A DNA stretch of 64,000 nucleotides from Actinomadura sp. NAK00032 (GTDB taxonomy: Bacteria; Actinomycetota; Actinomycetes; Streptosporangiales; Streptosporangiaceae). Where the stretch lies: NCBI RefSeq assembly GCF_013364275.1, contig NZ_CP054932.1:8060001-8124000 (forward strand). Reading direction: 5' to 3'. Positions within the stretch are counted from its first letter, which is position 1. Every line of letters begins with the position of its first letter. A program made the translations under genes and the position numbers. A model generated the notes under the pieces. That model was not told where the DNA came from and did no database searches. It saw only the letters and a list, made by a program, of their open reading frames with translations. Below, piece by piece: positions 52,140 through 61,059 of this stretch.

Positions 52140-53336
52140 ATGGACTTCGAACTCAGCCCGAAGGCACGCGAGTACCAGGACCGCCTCCAGGAGTTCATGG
52201 ACGAGTTCGTCTACCCGGCCGAGCCGGTGTACGCGGCGTGGCGGGCGGAGAACGACCCGCACGCGCTGCCGCCGGTCGTCGAGGAGCTGAAGGCCGAGGC
52301 GCGCGGGCGCGGCCTGTGGAACCTGTTCCTGCCGGACGTGTCCGGGCTGACGAACCTGGAGTACGCGACGCTCGCGGAGCTGACCGGCCGGTCGCCCGAC
52401 CTCGCGCCGGAGGCGGTCAACTGCGCCGCGCCCGATACCGGGAACATGGAAGTCCTGCACATGTTCGGCACGGACGAGCAGAAGCGCCGGTGGCTGGAGC
52501 CGCTGCTGAACGGCGAGATCCGGTCCGCGTTCGCGATGACCGAGCCGGAGGTGGCGAGCTCGGACGCCACCAACATCCAGACCTCGATCGTCCGGGACGG
52601 CGACGAGTACGTGATCAACGGCCGCAAGTGGTTCATCACCGGCGCCGCCGACGAGCGCTGCAAGATCTTCATCGTGATGGGCAAGACCGACCCGGACGGG
52701 CCCGTCCACCGGCAGCAGTCGCAGGTGCTGGTGCCCCGCGACACTCCCGGGCTGACGATCGTCCGGCAGCTGCCCGTGTTCGGCTACCAGGACCAGCACG
52801 GCCACTCCGAGATCGTGTTCGAGGACGTCCGGGTGCCGGTGTCGAACCTGGTCGCGGGCGAGGGCGACGGCTTCATGATCGCGCAGGCGCGGCTCGGGCC
52901 GGGCCGCATCCACCACGCCATGCGGGCGCTCGGCATGGCGGAGCGGGCGCTGGAGCTGATGTGCCGCCGCGCCGTCGAGCGGGTCGCGTTCGGCGGTCCG
53001 CTCGCGAAGCAGGGGGTGGTGCGCGAGCAGATCGCCGAGTCGCGGATGGCCATCGAGCAGGCCCGGCTGCTCACCCTGAAGACGGCCTGGCTGATCGACC
53101 GGCACGGCTCCAAGGGCGCCCGGACCGAGATCGCCGCGATCAAGGTCGTGGTGCCCCGCATCGCCCACGAGGTGCTCGACCGGGCGATCCAGGTGCACGG
53201 CGGCGCCGGGGTCTCCGACGACACGCCGCTCGCGGCGATGTACGCGTGGGTCCGCGCCATGCGGATCTTCGACGGTCCGGACGAGGTGCACGTGCGCACC
53301 GTCGCCCGGCAGGAACTGCGCCGCTACGAGAGCTGA
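52140..53336 (+). CDS. Acyl-CoA dehydrogenase
   Basis: The 398-residue flavoenzyme shows acyl-CoA dehydrogenase signatures: AFAMTEPEVASSDATNIQT for FAD binding, KWFITGAAD, RVAFGGPLAKQG and IQVHGGAGVSDDTPLA near the C-terminus. It resembles the ACAD11/phosphorylated-or long-chain branch rather than fatty-acid chain-length-specific enzymes. ATG 52140 has no Shine-Dalgarno sequence; CAGAAT lies 6 bases before it and could be a -10 box for a leaderless transcript. It desaturates acyl-CoA in fatty-acid or branched-chain breakdown. Confidence 0.92.
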   Translation: MDFELSPKAREYQDRLQEFMDEFVYPAEPVYAAWRAENDPHALPPVVEELKAEARGRGLWNLFLPDVSGLTNLEYATLAELTGRSPDLAPEAVNCAAPDTGNMEVLHMFGTDEQKRRWLEPLLNGEIRSAFAMTEPEVASSDATNIQTSIVRDGDEYVINGRKWFITGAADERCKIFIVMGKTDPDGPVHRQQSQVLVPRDTPGLTIVRQLPVFGYQDQHGHSEIVFEDVRVPVSNLVAGEGDGFMIAQARLGPGRIHHAMRALGMAERALELMCRRAVERVAFGGPLAKQGVVREQIAESRMAIEQARLLTLKTAWLIDRHGSKGARTEIAAIKVVVPRIAHEVLDRAIQVHGGAGVSDDTPLAAMYAWVRAMRIFDGPDEVHVRTVARQELRRYES

Positions 53337-53481
53337 TCCGCCATGGGTGCTCGACCGCGGCCGCGGCTCGCACGGCGCGGACCCCCCTGATCGGCCGGCG
53401 TCTCCCCCGCCGGTCCGTCCCTCCCGGTGCGCACGGCCCTGCGCCGTCGCCGCACCGGTCCCCTTTACATGTCCGGCCCGC

Positions 53482-54378
53482 TCAGGCGGACCTCAGCCGC
53501 TGGAGGGCCTCGCGGACGCCGCCGTCCGCCTCCTCCAGCACCGTCGTCGCCCGCGCCGCGGGGACCTCGCCGAGCAGCGAGACCAGCGCGACGCGGGTGT
53601 TGCCCCCGGCTTCGGCGAGCGCGTTCTCGCAGGTGCGGGCGTCCATCCCGGTGGCCTCGGTGAGGATGCGCACCAGCCGCGCCCGCAGCTTGGAGTTGAG
53701 CGCGTTCACGCTGATCATCAGGTTGGAGTAGGTACGGCCCATCCTGATCATCAGCGTGGTGGAGAAGGAGTTGAGCACGAGCTTGGTGGCCGTGCCCGCC
53801 TTCATCCGGGTGGACCCGCTGATCACCTCGGGCCCGGTGGCGAGCCCGATGTGCACCTCCACCTCGTCCCCGTAGGGGGTGTGCGGGTTGCAGCTGATCA
53901 GCGCGGTCCGCGCCCCGACCGCGGCGGCGGCGCGCAGCGCCCCCACCACGTACGGGGTGCGGCCGCTCGCCGCGATGCCGACCGCGACGTCACCGGGCCG
54001 GACGTCGCGGGCGTCCCGGCGGCCGAGTTCGGCGTCGTCCTCGACGTCGGAGACCGCCTGCGACAGCGCGCCCGGCCCGCCGGCGTGGTGCGCGACCACC
54101 CGGCCCCAGATGCCGAACGTCGGGGGCAGCTCGGCGGCGTCGATCACCGCGAGCCGGCCGGACGTGCCGGCGCCGAAGTAGTGCACGCGGCCCCCGGCGC
54201 GCAGCGACTCGACCGCGAGGTCCACCAGCCGGGCGATCTCGGGCAGGACGGAGGCGACGACCGTCGGCACGGTCGCGTCCTCGGAGTTGATCAGGCGCAG
54301 CACCTCCATGGTCGGCAGCGTGTCGACGTCGAGGGTGCGGGGGTTCCGGCCCTCGGTGGGGAGCTCGCAATCGATCAC
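53482..54378 (-). CDS. murQ: N-acetylmuramic acid 6-phosphate etherase
   Basis: The 298-residue SIS-fold enzyme matches MurQ throughout: VHYFGAGTSGRLAVIDAAELPPTFG, VGIAASGRTPYV and EVISGSTRMKAGTATKLVLN. It cleaves the lactyl ether of MurNAc-6-phosphate to GlcNAc-6-phosphate and lactate during cell-wall recycling. The GTG start overlaps the regulator stop (GTGA), so the two are cotranscribed. Confidence 0.97.
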   Translation of the reverse strand: MIDCELPTEGRNPRTLDVDTLPTMEVLRLINSEDATVPTVVASVLPEIARLVDLAVESLRAGGRVHYFGAGTSGRLAVIDAAELPPTFGIWGRVVAHHAGGPGALSQAVSDVEDDAELGRRDARDVRPGDVAVGIAASGRTPYVVGALRAAAAVGARTALISCNPHTPYGDEVEVHIGLATGPEVISGSTRMKAGTATKLVLNSFSTTLMIRMGRTYSNLMISVNALNSKLRARLVRILTEATGMDARTCENALAEAGGNTRVALVSLLGEVPAARATTVLEEADGGVREALQRLRSA

Positions 54379-55352
54379 CGACGCCTCCGGTCGGGTCGCA
54401 CGGTCCGCCCGCGGACCGCCTCGAACGTGGCTTCCAGGGCCTTGCGGGTCGGCCCGTAGGTGCGCTGCGCCACTCCGACGAAGACGCAGTCGACCACCGT
54501 GAGCTGCGCCAGCCGGCTGGCGGTGGCGCCGGAGCGGAAGGTCGTCTCCCGGGCGGCCGTCGTCAGGATGAGGTCGGCCACCTCCGCTATCGGGGACTTC
54601 GGGAAGTTGGTGAGCGCCACGGTGCGGGCGCCCCGGGTCTTCGCGACCTCCAGCGCGTCGATGGTCTCCACCGTCGCGCCGGTGTGCGAGATGCCGATCG
54701 CCACGTCGCCGTTGCCGAGGACGGCGGCGCTGGTCAGCATGATGTGCGCGTCCGCCCAGGCGGAGCAGACGCGGCCGATGCGGTGCAGCTTCTGCTGGAA
54801 GTCGGCCGCGACGAACGCACTGGCGCCGACGCCGTAGACGTCGACCCGGTCGGCGGCGACGACCGCGTCCACGACCTGTTCGAGCATCTTGATGTCGAGC
54901 TGGGAGGCGGTCTCCTCGACGGCGCGGGCGTCGGCGAAGGTGACCTTCTCCACGATCTGCTCTAGGGAGTCGTCGGGGCTGATGTCGCTGCCGATCACCC
55001 GTCCGCCGCTGGCGCTCTGCGCGCGCCCGGCCTCGGTGGCGAGGGTCAGCCGCAGCTCCGGGTAGCCGTGGAACCCGATCGCGCGGCAGAACCTGATGAC
55101 GGTGGTCTCGGACGTTCCGCAGGCCTGGGCCAGTTCGGTGATGGTGGAGTTGGCGACCCCTTCGGGGTCGTCGATGACGCGTTGCGCCACTCTTCGCTCG
55201 GCGGGGGGCAGCGAGGGCAGCAGGGAGCGGACCCGCACGACCGTGCTCAGCGGCGTGGCGTCCCGGCCCGGCGCCGCCGTCTCCGGCGGTGCGCCGGGCT
55301 CCCCCGTGATCCCCCGCTCGGGGCCCTGTTCAGGGCCGATGGGTTTCCTCAT
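54375..55352 (-). CDS. MurR/RpiR-family transcriptional regulator
   Basis: The 325-residue regulator has an N-terminal RpiR helix-turn-helix (STITELAQACGTSETTVIRFCRAIGF) and a C-terminal SIS domain (VDVYGVGASAFVAADF...VAIGISHTGATVET) that binds a sugar phosphate. It most likely senses MurNAc-6-phosphate or GlcNAc-6-phosphate and controls murQ. ATG 55352 lacks a Shine-Dalgarno sequence but sits 7 bases after a -10 box, so translation is probably leaderless; GTG 55373 is an alternative. Confidence 0.93.
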   Translation of the reverse strand: MRKPIGPEQGPERGITGEPGAPPETAAPGRDATPLSTVVRVRSLLPSLPPAERRVAQRVIDDPEGVANSTITELAQACGTSETTVIRFCRAIGFHGYPELRLTLATEAGRAQSASGGRVIGSDISPDDSLEQIVEKVTFADARAVEETASQLDIKMLEQVVDAVVAADRVDVYGVGASAFVAADFQQKLHRIGRVCSAWADAHIMLTSAAVLGNGDVAIGISHTGATVETIDALEVAKTRGARTVALTNFPKSPIAEVADLILTTAARETTFRSGATASRLAQLTVVDCVFVGVAQRTYGPTRKALEATFEAVRGRTVRPDRRRR

Positions 55353-55360
55353 GGAGGAAA
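55344..55360. promoter_or_regulatory. Palindromic operator over the regulator start codon
   Basis: TTTCCTCATGGAGGAAA is a 17-bp palindrome (seven of eight arm pairs) centred on the ATG of the RpiR gene, next to the -10 box. It is the likely autoregulatory site of the RpiR protein. Confidence 0.55.
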
Positions 55361-55388
55361 TTTTCTTACGCACAGGATGTCACGTCAA
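55360..55388 (-). promoter_or_regulatory. Promoter of the murR-murQ unit
   Basis: Minus strand: TTGACG (55388-55383), 17-bp spacer, GAAAAT (55365-55360). The start of transcription would fall at or next to the A of ATG 55352. Confidence 0.55.
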
Positions 55389-55413
55389 CGGTAGAAAAGG
55401 CTACGGTCGCCAT

Positions 55414-56703
55414 GTGTTGACCCATTTGGCCGGTCCTTACGTGGTCGGTATCGACGCGGGTGGCACGAAGACCCGCTGCGTCGTGCTGACGCTAGGGGGT
55501 GCCCTGGCCGGTTCCGGCACCGGCCCGGGGGCCAACCCCAACTCCGGAGGCGACACCGCGGGGGCGCTGACCACCGCCCTGCGGGAGGCGCTCGGGGACC
55601 TGGACCGAACCCACATCCTCACCGGCGTGTTCGGCATCGCCGGCGCCGGCTCGGCCGGCCGGCCCGCCGCCGTCGCGGCGGCCCGGCAGGCCTGGCAGGG
55701 CGTCGGGCTGCGCGGCTCGCCCGCGGTGGTGACCGATATCGCGGTGGCGTTCGCCGCCGGAACCAGCGAGCCCAAGGGCATCGTGGTGTTCTCCGGCACG
55801 GGCGCCGGCGCGGCGGTCATCAGCGACGGGACGATCGTGCAGCGCGCCGACGGCTACGGCTGGCTCGTCGGGGACGAGGGTTCGGCGGTCTGGCTCGGGA
55901 AGGAGGCCGTCCGCGCGGCGCTCGCCGCCTACGACGGCCGCGGCTCCCCGACGCTGCTCACCGATTCGGTCCCCCGGGCGCTGCTCGGCGCCACCGTCGT
56001 CGCGGAGATCGACGCGGAACGGCGAAGACCCCGCCTTCCCCGGGCGCTGGCCATGGCCGGCGCCCCTTCGTCGTCTTCACCGGCACCGCCCGCACCGGGC
56101 GGTCCGGTGCCGGCGCAGGCCGCGTCGCTCGGCTCCGGAGCGGTACCCCCCGGCGGGGGCGGCACGGGCACCGCCGTGCTGCTCCACGATTCGCCCCATC
56201 CCCCCGTCCCCTATCCCCCGCCCGGCGGCGCGCCACCGGGCCCCGGGCACACCGGAGCCGGGCCACCCGGTTCACTGGGGCCGCCGGGCAACCCGGCGGC
56301 CCCCGGTCCGTCCGGGCACCCCGAACTGCCCGGCACGCCGCCGAACCCCCGGCTCGCCCAGGCGATCATCAAGGAGGTCTACGGCCGCCCGCCCGCGGCC
56401 CTCGGCCGGCTCGGCCCGGTGGTCGCCGCCGCCGCGGCCGCCGGCGATCCCGTGGCCAGGCGCATCACCGAGGAGGCCGCGCAGTGGCTGCTGCGCGACG
56501 TCGACGCGGTGCGCCCGGCCCTGTCCGACCCAGGGGCACCCGTTGTGATGCACGGCTCGGTGCTCCGCGCAGGCCCCGTCGCCGAGGCGGTCCGCACCGG
56601 GTTGCGCGACCGCTTCGACGAGGCGCCGCGCTGCGCCGGCGACGGAGCCGTCGGCGCGGCCGGGATGGCGCTGCGCCGCCTCGGCCACCCCCTGCCCGGC
56701 TGA
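55414..56703 (+). CDS. BadF/BadG-type amino-sugar kinase (GlcNAc/MurNAc kinase-like)
   Basis: The 429-residue kinase starts with the phosphate-1 motif VVGIDAGGTKTR, has a central VFSGTGAGAAV and GYGWLVGDEGSAVWLG block of N-acetylglucosamine kinases, and a C-terminal VVMHGSVLRAG motif. Between residues about 215 and 312 lies a long Pro/Gly/Ala/Ser-rich insert with no fold similarity. Kinases of this class phosphorylate GlcNAc or MurNAc, giving substrates for NagA and MurQ. GTG 55414 is preceded by TACGGT 6 bases upstream, again suggesting a leaderless transcript. It diverges from the murR gene. Confidence 0.85.
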   Translation: MLTHLAGPYVVGIDAGGTKTRCVVLTLGGALAGSGTGPGANPNSGGDTAGALTTALREALGDLDRTHILTGVFGIAGAGSAGRPAAVAAARQAWQGVGLRGSPAVVTDIAVAFAAGTSEPKGIVVFSGTGAGAAVISDGTIVQRADGYGWLVGDEGSAVWLGKEAVRAALAAYDGRGSPTLLTDSVPRALLGATVVAEIDAERRRPRLPRALAMAGAPSSSSPAPPAPGGPVPAQAASLGSGAVPPGGGGTGTAVLLHDSPHPPVPYPPPGGAPPGPGHTGAGPPGSLGPPGNPAAPGPSGHPELPGTPPNPRLAQAIIKEVYGRPPAALGRLGPVVAAAAAAGDPVARRITEEAAQWLLRDVDAVRPALSDPGAPVVMHGSVLRAGPVAEAVRTGLRDRFDEAPRCAGDGAVGAAGMALRRLGHPLPG

Positions 56704-56813
56704 GCGGTCCGCCCACGGCGGAACCCGCTGAAGCCCGGCCCCCGGTCCGGCTGCTCCCCGACCCAGCCCGGCCGGTGCACGGATGGACGGCACCGCGGCC
56801 GTCCGGTTCATCG

Positions 56814-56864
56814 CGATGGACCCCCACACGATCCGCCCGACTCCGGTGAGTCAGGGGTCCATCG
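56814..56864. terminator. Inverted repeat downstream of the kinase gene
   Basis: CGATGGACCCC at 56814-56824 pairs with 56854-56864 (11 perfect bp, 29-nt loop with an inner ACTC/GAGT stem). It lies in the 355-bp gap between the kinase gene and the NagZ-like gene, which holds no other supported gene. It may be a terminator. Confidence 0.4.
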
Positions 56865-57058
56865 TGATCACGCTGTGGCCGGTGGGGCGGCAGTCGCCGC
56901 GAGCACCCGCTGTGAGGTTCCGGCATCCCGCTCGCCCGCCCGCCGCGGCATGCGCGGGCGCGCCCGGAGATCGAGTCGACAGCGCGCCGGGGAGCGGCTA
57001 GCGTCGCGGGCGTCCGATGCGAGCGAGGAACCGAGACCACGTCGGGGGGCCTGGTCAG

Positions 57059-58705
57059 GTGCGTGCTTCACGTCCCCTCGCGGTCGCGGCGGCGGCCCTG
57101 CTGATCGGCGGGATCGCGGGCTGCGGCGGCGGGAGCGGCAAGGGCGGGCGGACGCCGTCCGCCGGGTCCGGCACGCCGTCCGGCGCACCGAACGCCGCGT
57201 CGCCCGCCCCGGACGCGTGGATCCCCGGCCACGTCGCGAAGATGAGCGTGCAGGAGAAGGTCGGGCAGCTGTTCGTGCCGACCTTCGCCAGCCGCGCCGA
57301 CGCCCTCGCCAAGATCCGCAAATACCACGTCGGCGGGCTCATCTACTTCCCGCGCAACTTCGGCTCCCCGGCGAAGACGGCCGCGCAGTCCAACGCGCTG
57401 CAGAAGGCGTCGGAGATCCCGCTGCTGCTCGGCGTGGACGAGGAGCAGGGCATCGTCTCGCGCACCCCGTTCATCACCCGCTTCCCCGGCAACATGGCGC
57501 TCGGCGCCACCCGGAACCCGGCGGACGCCCGCGCCGCCGCCCGCGTCACCGGCGCCGAGTTGCGCGCGGTCGGCATCAACCTCGACTACGCGCCCGACGC
57601 CGACGTCAACGTGAACCCGCGCAACCCGGTGATCGGCCTGCGCTCGTTCGGCTCCGAACCGGCGCTCGCGGCCCGGATGGTCACCGGCGCGGTCGGCGGC
57701 TACCAGGACGCCGGGGTCGCCGCCGCCGCCAAGCACTTCCCCGGGCACGGCGACACCGCCGTCGACAGCCACACCGGGCTGCCGGTCATCAAGCACTCGC
57801 CGAGCGAGTGGGAGCGGATCGACGCGCCCCCGTTCAAGGCGGCGGTCACGGCCGGCGTCGACATGATCATGACGGCGCACCTCGTCGTCCCGAGGCTCGA
57901 CCGGTCGGGCGACCCGTCCACGCTGTCGAAGACGGTGCTGACCGGGCTGCTGCGCGGCAAGCTCGGCTACCAGGGCGTCATCACGACCGACTCGCTGGAG
58001 ATGGCGGGCGTCCGGGAGAAGTACGGCGACGCCGCCGTCCCGGTGCGGGCGATCAGCGCGGGCGCCGACCAGCTGCTGATGCCGCCGAGCCTGCCGCGCG
58101 CCTACAACGCGGTGCTGAAGGCCGTCCGCGCCGGGAAGATCAGCGAGAAGCGGCTGGACGAGTCGGTCACCCGCATCCTGCGGCTCAAGCAGCGGCGCGG
58201 CCTGTTCGGCGGGACGGCCGCCGACCCGGCGAAGGCGGGCGCGGCGATCGGCACGGCCGCGAACAAGGCCGCGGCCCGGCGGGTCGCCGAGCATTCGATC
58301 ACGCTCGTCCGCAACAAGGGCGGCCTGCTGCCGCTCAAGGGGAAGAAGGTCGCCGTGACCGGGCCGGGCGCCGACCGGCTCCAGGCGGCGCTGCGCCGCC
58401 GGGGCGTCGCGACCGCCGCCCCCGGCGCCGCCGACGTCACCGTCCTGACCACGCAGAACGCCGGATCGGCGACCGCGGCCCGGGTCCGCGCGCTCGGCCC
58501 GAAGCCCGTCGTCGTCGCCGCGCTCGGCCGCCCCTACGACCTCGACGCGGCAGGCGGCGCGCAGGCGTCGCTCGCCGCCTACTCCTCCAGCGCCGTGTCG
58601 GTGAACGCCCTGGCCGGGGTGCTGAGCGGCGCGGTGAAGCCGACCGGGAAGCTCCCGGTCCCCGCCGGCGGGCAGCGCGCCGGGTACGGCCTCGGCTACC
58701 CGTAA
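57059..58705 (+). CDS. Glycoside hydrolase family 3 lipoprotein (NagZ-like beta-N-acetylhexosaminidase)
   Basis: From GTG 57059 the protein has 548 residues. A signal peptide ends at lipobox GIAGC (Cys22), so it is extracytoplasmic. The GH3 domain has KHFPGHGDTAVDSH at 225-238, the NagZ-specific general acid/base loop (Asp and His), and nucleophile Asp311 in TTDSLEMAG. A second alpha-beta domain follows (residues 400-545). It would release GlcNAc from muropeptides or chitin-like oligosaccharides. ATG 57017 is an alternative start. Confidence 0.92.
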   Translation: MRASRPLAVAAAALLIGGIAGCGGGSGKGGRTPSAGSGTPSGAPNAASPAPDAWIPGHVAKMSVQEKVGQLFVPTFASRADALAKIRKYHVGGLIYFPRNFGSPAKTAAQSNALQKASEIPLLLGVDEEQGIVSRTPFITRFPGNMALGATRNPADARAAARVTGAELRAVGINLDYAPDADVNVNPRNPVIGLRSFGSEPALAARMVTGAVGGYQDAGVAAAAKHFPGHGDTAVDSHTGLPVIKHSPSEWERIDAPPFKAAVTAGVDMIMTAHLVVPRLDRSGDPSTLSKTVLTGLLRGKLGYQGVITTDSLEMAGVREKYGDAAVPVRAISAGADQLLMPPSLPRAYNAVLKAVRAGKISEKRLDESVTRILRLKQRRGLFGGTAADPAKAGAAIGTAANKAAARRVAEHSITLVRNKGGLLPLKGKKVAVTGPGADRLQAALRRRGVATAAPGAADVTVLTTQNAGSATAARVRALGPKPVVVAALGRPYDLDAAGGAQASLAAYSSSAVSVNALAGVLSGAVKPTGKLPVPAGGQRAGYGLGYP

Positions 58706-58775
58706 CCGGGGGCGATGGACGCGGGGGCCGCTTCCTGGGAGGATCGGGCCGCCTTCTTCCCCCCGGGAGGTCGCC

Positions 58776-59291
58776 GTGCACGCCCGTCCGCTGCTCACCG
58801 CCGCGCTGCTCGTCCTCCCGCTGCTGGGCCTCGGCGCCTGCGGCGGGCAGGACGAGGTCACGATGCCGCCGCTCACCCCGGAGCCCGGCGACTCGCAGTT
58901 CTTCGACGCGCCCGCGTCCACGGCGGCGACGGCGTCCGCGAAGCAGACCTTCCCGGCGCGGCTCGTCCTCTACAAGTACCTGCGCGGCCTCGCGGCGGGC
59001 AACGCCAAGGTGTGCGCCTACCTGACGCCCGCCTACCAGCGGGAGGCGTTCGGCGGGCCCGCCGCGTGCCGCTCCGGCCTCGCGGCGGCCCGCGCGAAGC
59101 TGCGCCCGCAGGACATCGCGGCGCTGCGCGGCGTGACCGTCCCCACCTGCGAGCCGGGGCCGGGCGACGGCGAGTACACGGTCCGCTTCGAGGACCTGGC
59201 CTGGAAGGGTGAGCCCGCCCGCGCGGGCGGGCCGCTGGCGGCGAGCTTCACCCTCCGCAAGACCGGCGCCTACTGGCAGATCACCGTCTGA
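58776..59291 (+). CDS. Small lipoprotein of unknown function
   Basis: The 171-residue protein has a signal peptide and a lipobox GLGAC. The mature part has an NTF2-like pattern with two Cys residues (KVCAYLTPAYQREAFGGPAACRSG) and a third in PTCEPG. GTG 58776 follows GGAGG. The last codons (WQITV and the stop) are the first unit of a five-copy 20-bp repeat. No function assigned. Confidence 0.78.
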   Translation: MHARPLLTAALLVLPLLGLGACGGQDEVTMPPLTPEPGDSQFFDAPASTAATASAKQTFPARLVLYKYLRGLAAGNAKVCAYLTPAYQREAFGGPAACRSGLAAARAKLRPQDIAALRGVTVPTCEPGPGDGEYTVRFEDLAWKGEPARAGGPLAASFTLRKTGAYWQITV

Positions 59292-59370
59292 CCTGGCAGA
59301 TCACCGTCTGACCTGGCCGATCACCGTCTGACCTGGCAGATCACCGTCTGACCCGGCAGATCACCGTCTG
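59271..59370. repeat. 20-bp tandem repeat at a gene's 3' end
   Basis: Five copies of a unit (A/T)AC(T/C)GGC(A/C)GATCACCGTCTG follow each other. The first copy contains the last five codons of the lipoprotein gene and its stop; the others repeat that gene end in the gap before the convergent ptsI gene. Two copies have single-base differences, so the array is not brand new. Confidence 0.9.
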
Positions 59371-59374
59371 ACCG

Positions 59375-61057
59375 TCACAGCCCCAGTTCGGCGAGACCGG
59401 GCAGGTGGACGCGCGCGGCGCCACGGGCCTCCTCGGCCGTGCGGGCCCCGCGCGCCGCCGCGGCGGCCTCCCGGCACTGCTCCAGGGTGTGCTTGGCGAG
59501 CGCGGCCCGCACCAGCGGCAGCGACGGGGCGCTCATCGACAGCGACGTCACCCCGAGCCCGACCAGCACGCACGCGAGCGCCGGGTCGCCGGCCGCCTCC
59601 CCGCAGACCCCGCACGGGACGCCCGCGCCGGCCGCCGGGGCGACCAGGTCGAGGACGGCGGGCTGCCACGGGTCCTGGAGGTGGGCGAGGCCGCCGACCT
59701 GCCGGTCCGCCGCGCACGCGTACTGCGTCAGGTCGTTGGTGCCGATGCTGAAGAACTCCACCTCGGCGGCGATGTCGCGGGCGCGCAGCGCGGCCGCCGG
59801 CACCTCGATCATGACGCCGGGATGGGCGATGCCGGCCTCCCGGCACCGCTCCGCGAACCAGGAGGCGTCCGCCGCGTCCGTCACCATCGGGGCCATGACC
59901 TGGAGCTTGGCGCTCAGCCCGGCGGCGGCGCGGGCCAGCGCGGCCAGCTGCGCGGCCAGCACGTCCGGGTGCCGCACCGACATCCGCACGCCCCGCTCGC
60001 CGAGCGCCGGGTTCGGCTCCTCGCCGGGCGCGGGCAGGAACGCCAGCGGCTTGTCGGCGCCGGCGTCGAGCGTCCGGACGACCACGCGGCCCCCCGGGAA
60101 CGCCTCCAGCACCTTGCGGTACGCCTCCTCCTGCTCCGCGTCCGACGGCGGGGTCGCGCGGTCCAGGAACAGGAACTCGGTGCGGTACAGGCCGACGCCC
60201 TCGGCGCCGTTCGCCAGCGCCGACTCCAGGTCCTTCGGCCCGCCGATGTTGGCGAGCAGCGGGACCCCGTGGCCGTCGGCGGTCGCGCCCGGCCCGGTGA
60301 ACTCCGCGAGCGCCGCCCCCCGGGCGGCGGCCGCGGCGCGCGCCGACCGCACCTCCTCCTCGGACGGGTCGAGCCGCACCGTCCCGGCGGCGCCGTCGAC
60401 GAGCACGCGGGTGCCGTCGGCGAGCGAGGCCGCGCCCGGCAGCGCCACGACCGCGGGCACGCCCATCGTCCGGGCGATGATCGCGGTGTGGCTGGTCGGC
60501 CCGCCCTCCTCGGTGACGAACGCGACGACCTGCGCCGGGTCGAGGACGGCCGTGTCGGCCGGGGCCAGGTCCCGGGCGACGAGCACGAACGGCTCGGCGG
60601 ACTCCGGGACGCCCGGCACCGGCAGGCCGAGCAGCCGGGCGACCGCGCGGTCGCGGATGTCGTCCAGGTCGGCGACGCGCGCCGCGAGATACTCGCCCGC
60701 CCCGGCGAGCATCTCCCGGTAGACGCCGAACGCCTCGAACACCGCGCGCGCCGCCGCGACGCCCTCGCCGACCTTGGCGCCGACGCCGTCGGCGAGGCCC
60801 GGGTCGCGGGCCATCAGCGCCTGCGCGTTCAGCACGTCCCGGCCGTCGGTGTTGCCGGCCGCGGCGGCGCGCTCACCGCGCGCCTCCAGGTCGGCCGCGA
60901 CGGCCTCCAGCGCGGCCAGCGCCGCGGCCCGCTCCGCCGCCGCGTCCCCGCCGTGCCGGTCACCGGCCGGCGGCTCCGGGACGTCCCCGGCGACGCGCAG
61001 CACCGGACCGGCGCCGACCCCCGGGCTGACTCCCGCGCCCTGCAGTACGCCGGCCAC
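59375..61057 (-). CDS. ptsI: PTS phosphoenolpyruvate-protein phosphotransferase (Enzyme I)
   Basis: The 560-residue enzyme shows the PEP-utiliser domain with active-site His190 in GGPTSHTAII, the TIM-barrel motif GVGLYRTEFLFLDR, VRTLDAGADKPL and C-terminal FFSIGTNDLTQY and CGVCGEAAGDP. It takes phosphate from PEP and passes it to HPr. GTG 61057 has GGAGG 7 bases upstream and stands 2 bp behind the HPr gene. A longer frame to 61339 overlaps HPr and was rejected. Confidence 0.96.
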   Translation of the reverse strand: MAGVLQGAGVSPGVGAGPVLRVAGDVPEPPAGDRHGGDAAAERAAALAALEAVAADLEARGERAAAAGNTDGRDVLNAQALMARDPGLADGVGAKVGEGVAAARAVFEAFGVYREMLAGAGEYLAARVADLDDIRDRAVARLLGLPVPGVPESAEPFVLVARDLAPADTAVLDPAQVVAFVTEEGGPTSHTAIIARTMGVPAVVALPGAASLADGTRVLVDGAAGTVRLDPSEEEVRSARAAAAARGAALAEFTGPGATADGHGVPLLANIGGPKDLESALANGAEGVGLYRTEFLFLDRATPPSDAEQEEAYRKVLEAFPGGRVVVRTLDAGADKPLAFLPAPGEEPNPALGERGVRMSVRHPDVLAAQLAALARAAAGLSAKLQVMAPMVTDAADASWFAERCREAGIAHPGVMIEVPAAALRARDIAAEVEFFSIGTNDLTQYACAADRQVGGLAHLQDPWQPAVLDLVAPAAGAGVPCGVCGEAAGDPALACVLVGLGVTSLSMSAPSLPLVRAALAKHTLEQCREAAAAARGARTAEEARGAARVHLPGLAELGL

Positions 61058-61059
61058 CC

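Noticed and set aside
51432..53291. A 619-codon minus-strand frame joining the HAD gene
   Set aside because: Only its last 215 codons form a HAD protein; the rest is antisense to the acyl-CoA dehydrogenase gene.
59271..59370. CRISPR-like array
   Set aside because: The 20-bp units have no spacers; the array is a tandem copy of a gene end.
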